Shown here in pieces: positions 24,831 to 26,471 of a DNA stretch of 26,471 bases (its first letter is position 1; every line of letters starts with the position of its first letter). The DNA is taken from contig BOAV01000028.1 in the NCBI GenBank assembly GCA_026002045.1, positions 1 to 26,471 of the forward strand. Reading direction: 5' to 3'. A model generated the notes under the pieces. The model saw only the letters and a list, made by a program, of their open reading frames with translations. It did no database searches and was not told the DNA's origin. Source of the stretch: Spirochaetia bacterium. Lineage in GTDB: Bacteria > Spirochaetota > Spirochaetia > Treponematales > Breznakiellaceae. The position numbers and the translations under genes were made by a program.

Positions 24831-25865
24831 ATGCTGATACGATCAAAGGCCCCTTTGCGGCTTGGGCTTGCCGGCGGAGGGACGGATATTTCGTCCTACT
24901 ACAATCTCCACGGCGGCTACATACTGAATGCCACCATTGATATGTACGCCTACTGTACCATTGAGCCGACAGATGACAATAGCATTACTTTTATCGCCAC
25001 AGATATTGAAAAACAGGAAGCATACCCTTCTTCCCCCTGTATTGAAATCCACCACGACCTTAAACTCCATACCGGGGTTTATAACAGCATCGTAAAAAAA
25101 TTCAACAACAATAGGGCACTCTCTTTCAGGATGACCACCTATTCTGACGCCCCCGCAGGATCGGGCCTTGGTTCATCCTCCACTATGGTGGTGGCAATCA
25201 TTAAAGCCTATGTTGAATGGCTCAATCTGCCCCTGGGGGAATACGATATTGCAGCCCTTGCCTATGAGATAGAGCGATCCGACTTACAACTGGCAGGGGG
25301 CAAACAGGATCAGTACGCCGCCACTTTCGGGGGCTTTAATTTTATGGAATTCTACCAGGATGAAAAGGTTATCGTGAACCCCCTCCGTCTGAAAAGATGG
25401 ATACGGAACGAACTGGAAAATTCTCTGGTACTCTATTACACGGGGGTTTCGCGGGAAAGTTCAAATATTATCAGGCAGCAGATAGAAAATACAAAAAACA
25501 ACAATGTAAAAAGCATTGAAAGCATGCACGAAATTAAAAAACAGGCGATCAAAATGAAGGAGTCCCTCCTTATGGGGGATTTCAAATCCTTTTCGCAGTG
25601 CCTTACCGATGGGTGGAATGCAAAGAAGAATGCCGCCGAAGGGATTTCAAATCCCTTTATCAATGAACTCATGGATTATATTCTTGCAAACGGCGCGGAG
25701 GCGGGAAAAATTTCAGGCGCAGGCGGGGGCGGTTTTATCATGTGTTTCTGTGATCCCTGCAAACGGATGACCCTAATCAGGGCATTGAAAAAGCGTGATG
25801 GTGTTGTTATGACCCCGTCATTTACCGAATTGGGAACCCAGGCATGGACTATTTACAACAATTAA
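24831..25865 (+). CDS. hddA: D-glycero-D-manno-heptose 7-phosphate kinase (GHMP family)
   Basis: 344 residues with the HddA-like opening MLIRSKAPLRLGLAGGGTDI and ATIDMYAYCTI. It carries the GHMP ATP loop DAPAGSGLGSSSTMV (106-120) and the C-terminal SGAGGGGFIM. HddA phosphorylates D-alpha-heptose-7-phosphate at C1 on the way to GDP-heptose, the branch used for capsule, O-antigen or S-layer heptose. Preceded by GAGGAGG. Its last bases overlap the next gene by 22, a strong sign of coupling with the isomerase. Related fucose or other sugar kinases share these motifs, so the exact sugar is slightly uncertain, but the gmhA partner supports heptose. Confidence 0.85.
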   Translation: MLIRSKAPLRLGLAGGGTDISSYYNLHGGYILNATIDMYAYCTIEPTDDNSITFIATDIEKQEAYPSSPCIEIHHDLKLHTGVYNSIVKKFNNNRALSFRMTTYSDAPAGSGLGSSSTMVVAIIKAYVEWLNLPLGEYDIAALAYEIERSDLQLAGGKQDQYAATFGGFNFMEFYQDEKVIVNPLRLKRWIRNELENSLVLYYTGVSRESSNIIRQQIENTKNNNVKSIESMHEIKKQAIKMKESLLMGDFKSFSQCLTDGWNAKKNAAEGISNPFINELMDYILANGAEAGKISGAGGGGFIMCFCDPCKRMTLIRALKKRDGVVMTPSFTELGTQAWTIYNN

Positions 25866-26470
25866 TACAACGCTACCCTGCCCTTTCATCGGTGAGCGGC
25901 GACATTCAAAGGGCATGTGAACTCCTGATTGATGTCTACAAAAAAAAGGGGAAATTACTGATCGCGGGAAACGGCGGAAGCGCCGCCGATGCGGAACATA
26001 TAAGCGGGGAACTGATGAAGGGTTTTGTGAAGAAGCGCTGCCCCCCGCCTGAATTTATCGCAAAATTACGCATGACAGATCCCGGCGCCGCAGATTATTT
26101 GGGAAGCTCACTGCAAAGGGGCCTCAGCGTTATCCCCCTTACGCTAAACCCGGCCTTAAGCACCGCCTGCATTAACGATATTGACGGCGGCATCATCTTT
26201 GCCCAGCAGGTATATGGTTACGGCCAAAGCGGCGATGCCTTTCTGGGTATCTCCACTTCAGGAAACGCGAAGAACGTGATAAATGCCGCCATCACCGCAC
26301 GGGCAATGGGCTTAAAAACCATCGCCTTAAGCGGCGGTTCCGGCGGAGAGCTCAAAAAATTTTCCGATGTGAGTATCATCGTTCCCGAAAAAGAGACCTA
26401 CAAGATACAGGAGTTACACATTCCCGTTTATCACACCATTTGTCTTATCCTTGAGGATTATTTTTTTTGA
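25844..26470 (+). CDS. gmhA: Sedoheptulose 7-phosphate isomerase (phosphoheptose isomerase)
   Basis: 208 residues of the SIS fold. It changes sedoheptulose-7-phosphate to D-glycero-D-manno-heptose-7-phosphate, the first step of bacterial heptose synthesis. Visible are LLIAGNGGSAADAEHISGE (38-56, with His52 and Glu56 of the active site), GISTSGNAKN (135-144, phosphate loop) and IQELHIPVYHTICLILE with the catalytic-type His192. It is longer than many GmhA proteins because of an extra segment of some 25 residues (about 63-95) after the first active-site helix. It ends at TGA 26468-26470, one base before the window end. The next gene, perhaps hddC or gmhB, is not seen. Confidence 0.9.
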   Translation: MDYLQQLIQRYPALSSVSGDIQRACELLIDVYKKKGKLLIAGNGGSAADAEHISGELMKGFVKKRCPPPEFIAKLRMTDPGAADYLGSSLQRGLSVIPLTLNPALSTACINDIDGGIIFAQQVYGYGQSGDAFLGISTSGNAKNVINAAITARAMGLKTIALSGGSGGELKKFSDVSIIVPEKETYKIQELHIPVYHTICLILEDYFF

Positions 26471-26471
26471 T

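Noticed and set aside
1..26471. CRISPR arrays, rRNA or tRNA genes, riboswitches
   Set aside because: No regularly spaced direct repeats, no cloverleaf or rRNA-like stretches and no riboswitch consensus were recognised on reading through the window.

Overview
The window reads as a chromosome segment of a diderm spirochaete, most likely a Treponema of the insect-gut type. This is inferred from the Omp85-like and Wzi-like outer-membrane barrels, the lipoprotein signal, the general style of the proteins and the moderate G+C with AT-rich islands. No rRNA, tRNA or CRISPR array is visible. All convincing genes are on the + strand.

Region 1 (1-1.9 kb) holds a surface lipoprotein gene broken by a one-base frameshift, a hairpin terminator, and an unlisted 31-codon membrane peptide with its own extended -10 promoter and ribosome binding site. 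Region 2 (1.9-5.7 kb) starts with about 330 bp of non-coding or decayed DNA. It is followed by a tightly overlapping three-gene molybdenum hydroxylase operon of the xanthine dehydrogenase family (Mo subunit, 2Fe-2S subunit, FAD subunit). The Mo subunit has unusual active-site motifs. Region 3 (5.7-7.05 kb) is aroB, flanked by a TTGTTCA palindrome upstream and a 17-bp inverted repeat that forms its 3' end.

Region 4 (7.09-26.47 kb) is a surface polysaccharide locus, compact enough to be one or two long operons. Its order is: Omp85/TamA-like barrel, Wzi-like capsule barrel, Wzx-type flippase, GT8 glycosyltransferase, an AAA ATPase with a PD-(D/E)XK nuclease domain, RgpF-like protein, GT2, a second copy of the AAA/nuclease gene, GT4, a YidC-like/sulfatase-fold fusion, a CDP-glycerol glycerophosphotransferase-like protein, a second GT4, a heptose-7-phosphate kinase (HddA-like) and a sedoheptulose-7-phosphate isomerase (GmhA). 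A palindrome and hairpin at 23.65-23.75 kb split the locus in two. The genes from about 10 to 17 kb and 19.7 to 22.4 kb are visibly AT-rich compared with xdh and aroB.

Inferred joint function: lipid-linked glycan is built by the GT and RgpF proteins and flipped by Wzx. It contains a heptose made through the GDP branch (GmhA, HddA). It is decorated or extended with a phospho-substituent, probably glycerol phosphate, by the YidC-sulfatase fusion and its translationally coupled partner, then held at the outer surface by Wzi. The most novel element is the fusion of a YidC/Oxa1-like domain lacking the insertase arginine to an LtaS/EptA-like catalytic domain. Also unusual are the twin AAA/nuclease genes, one of which carries an exact eight-codon perfect palindrome.
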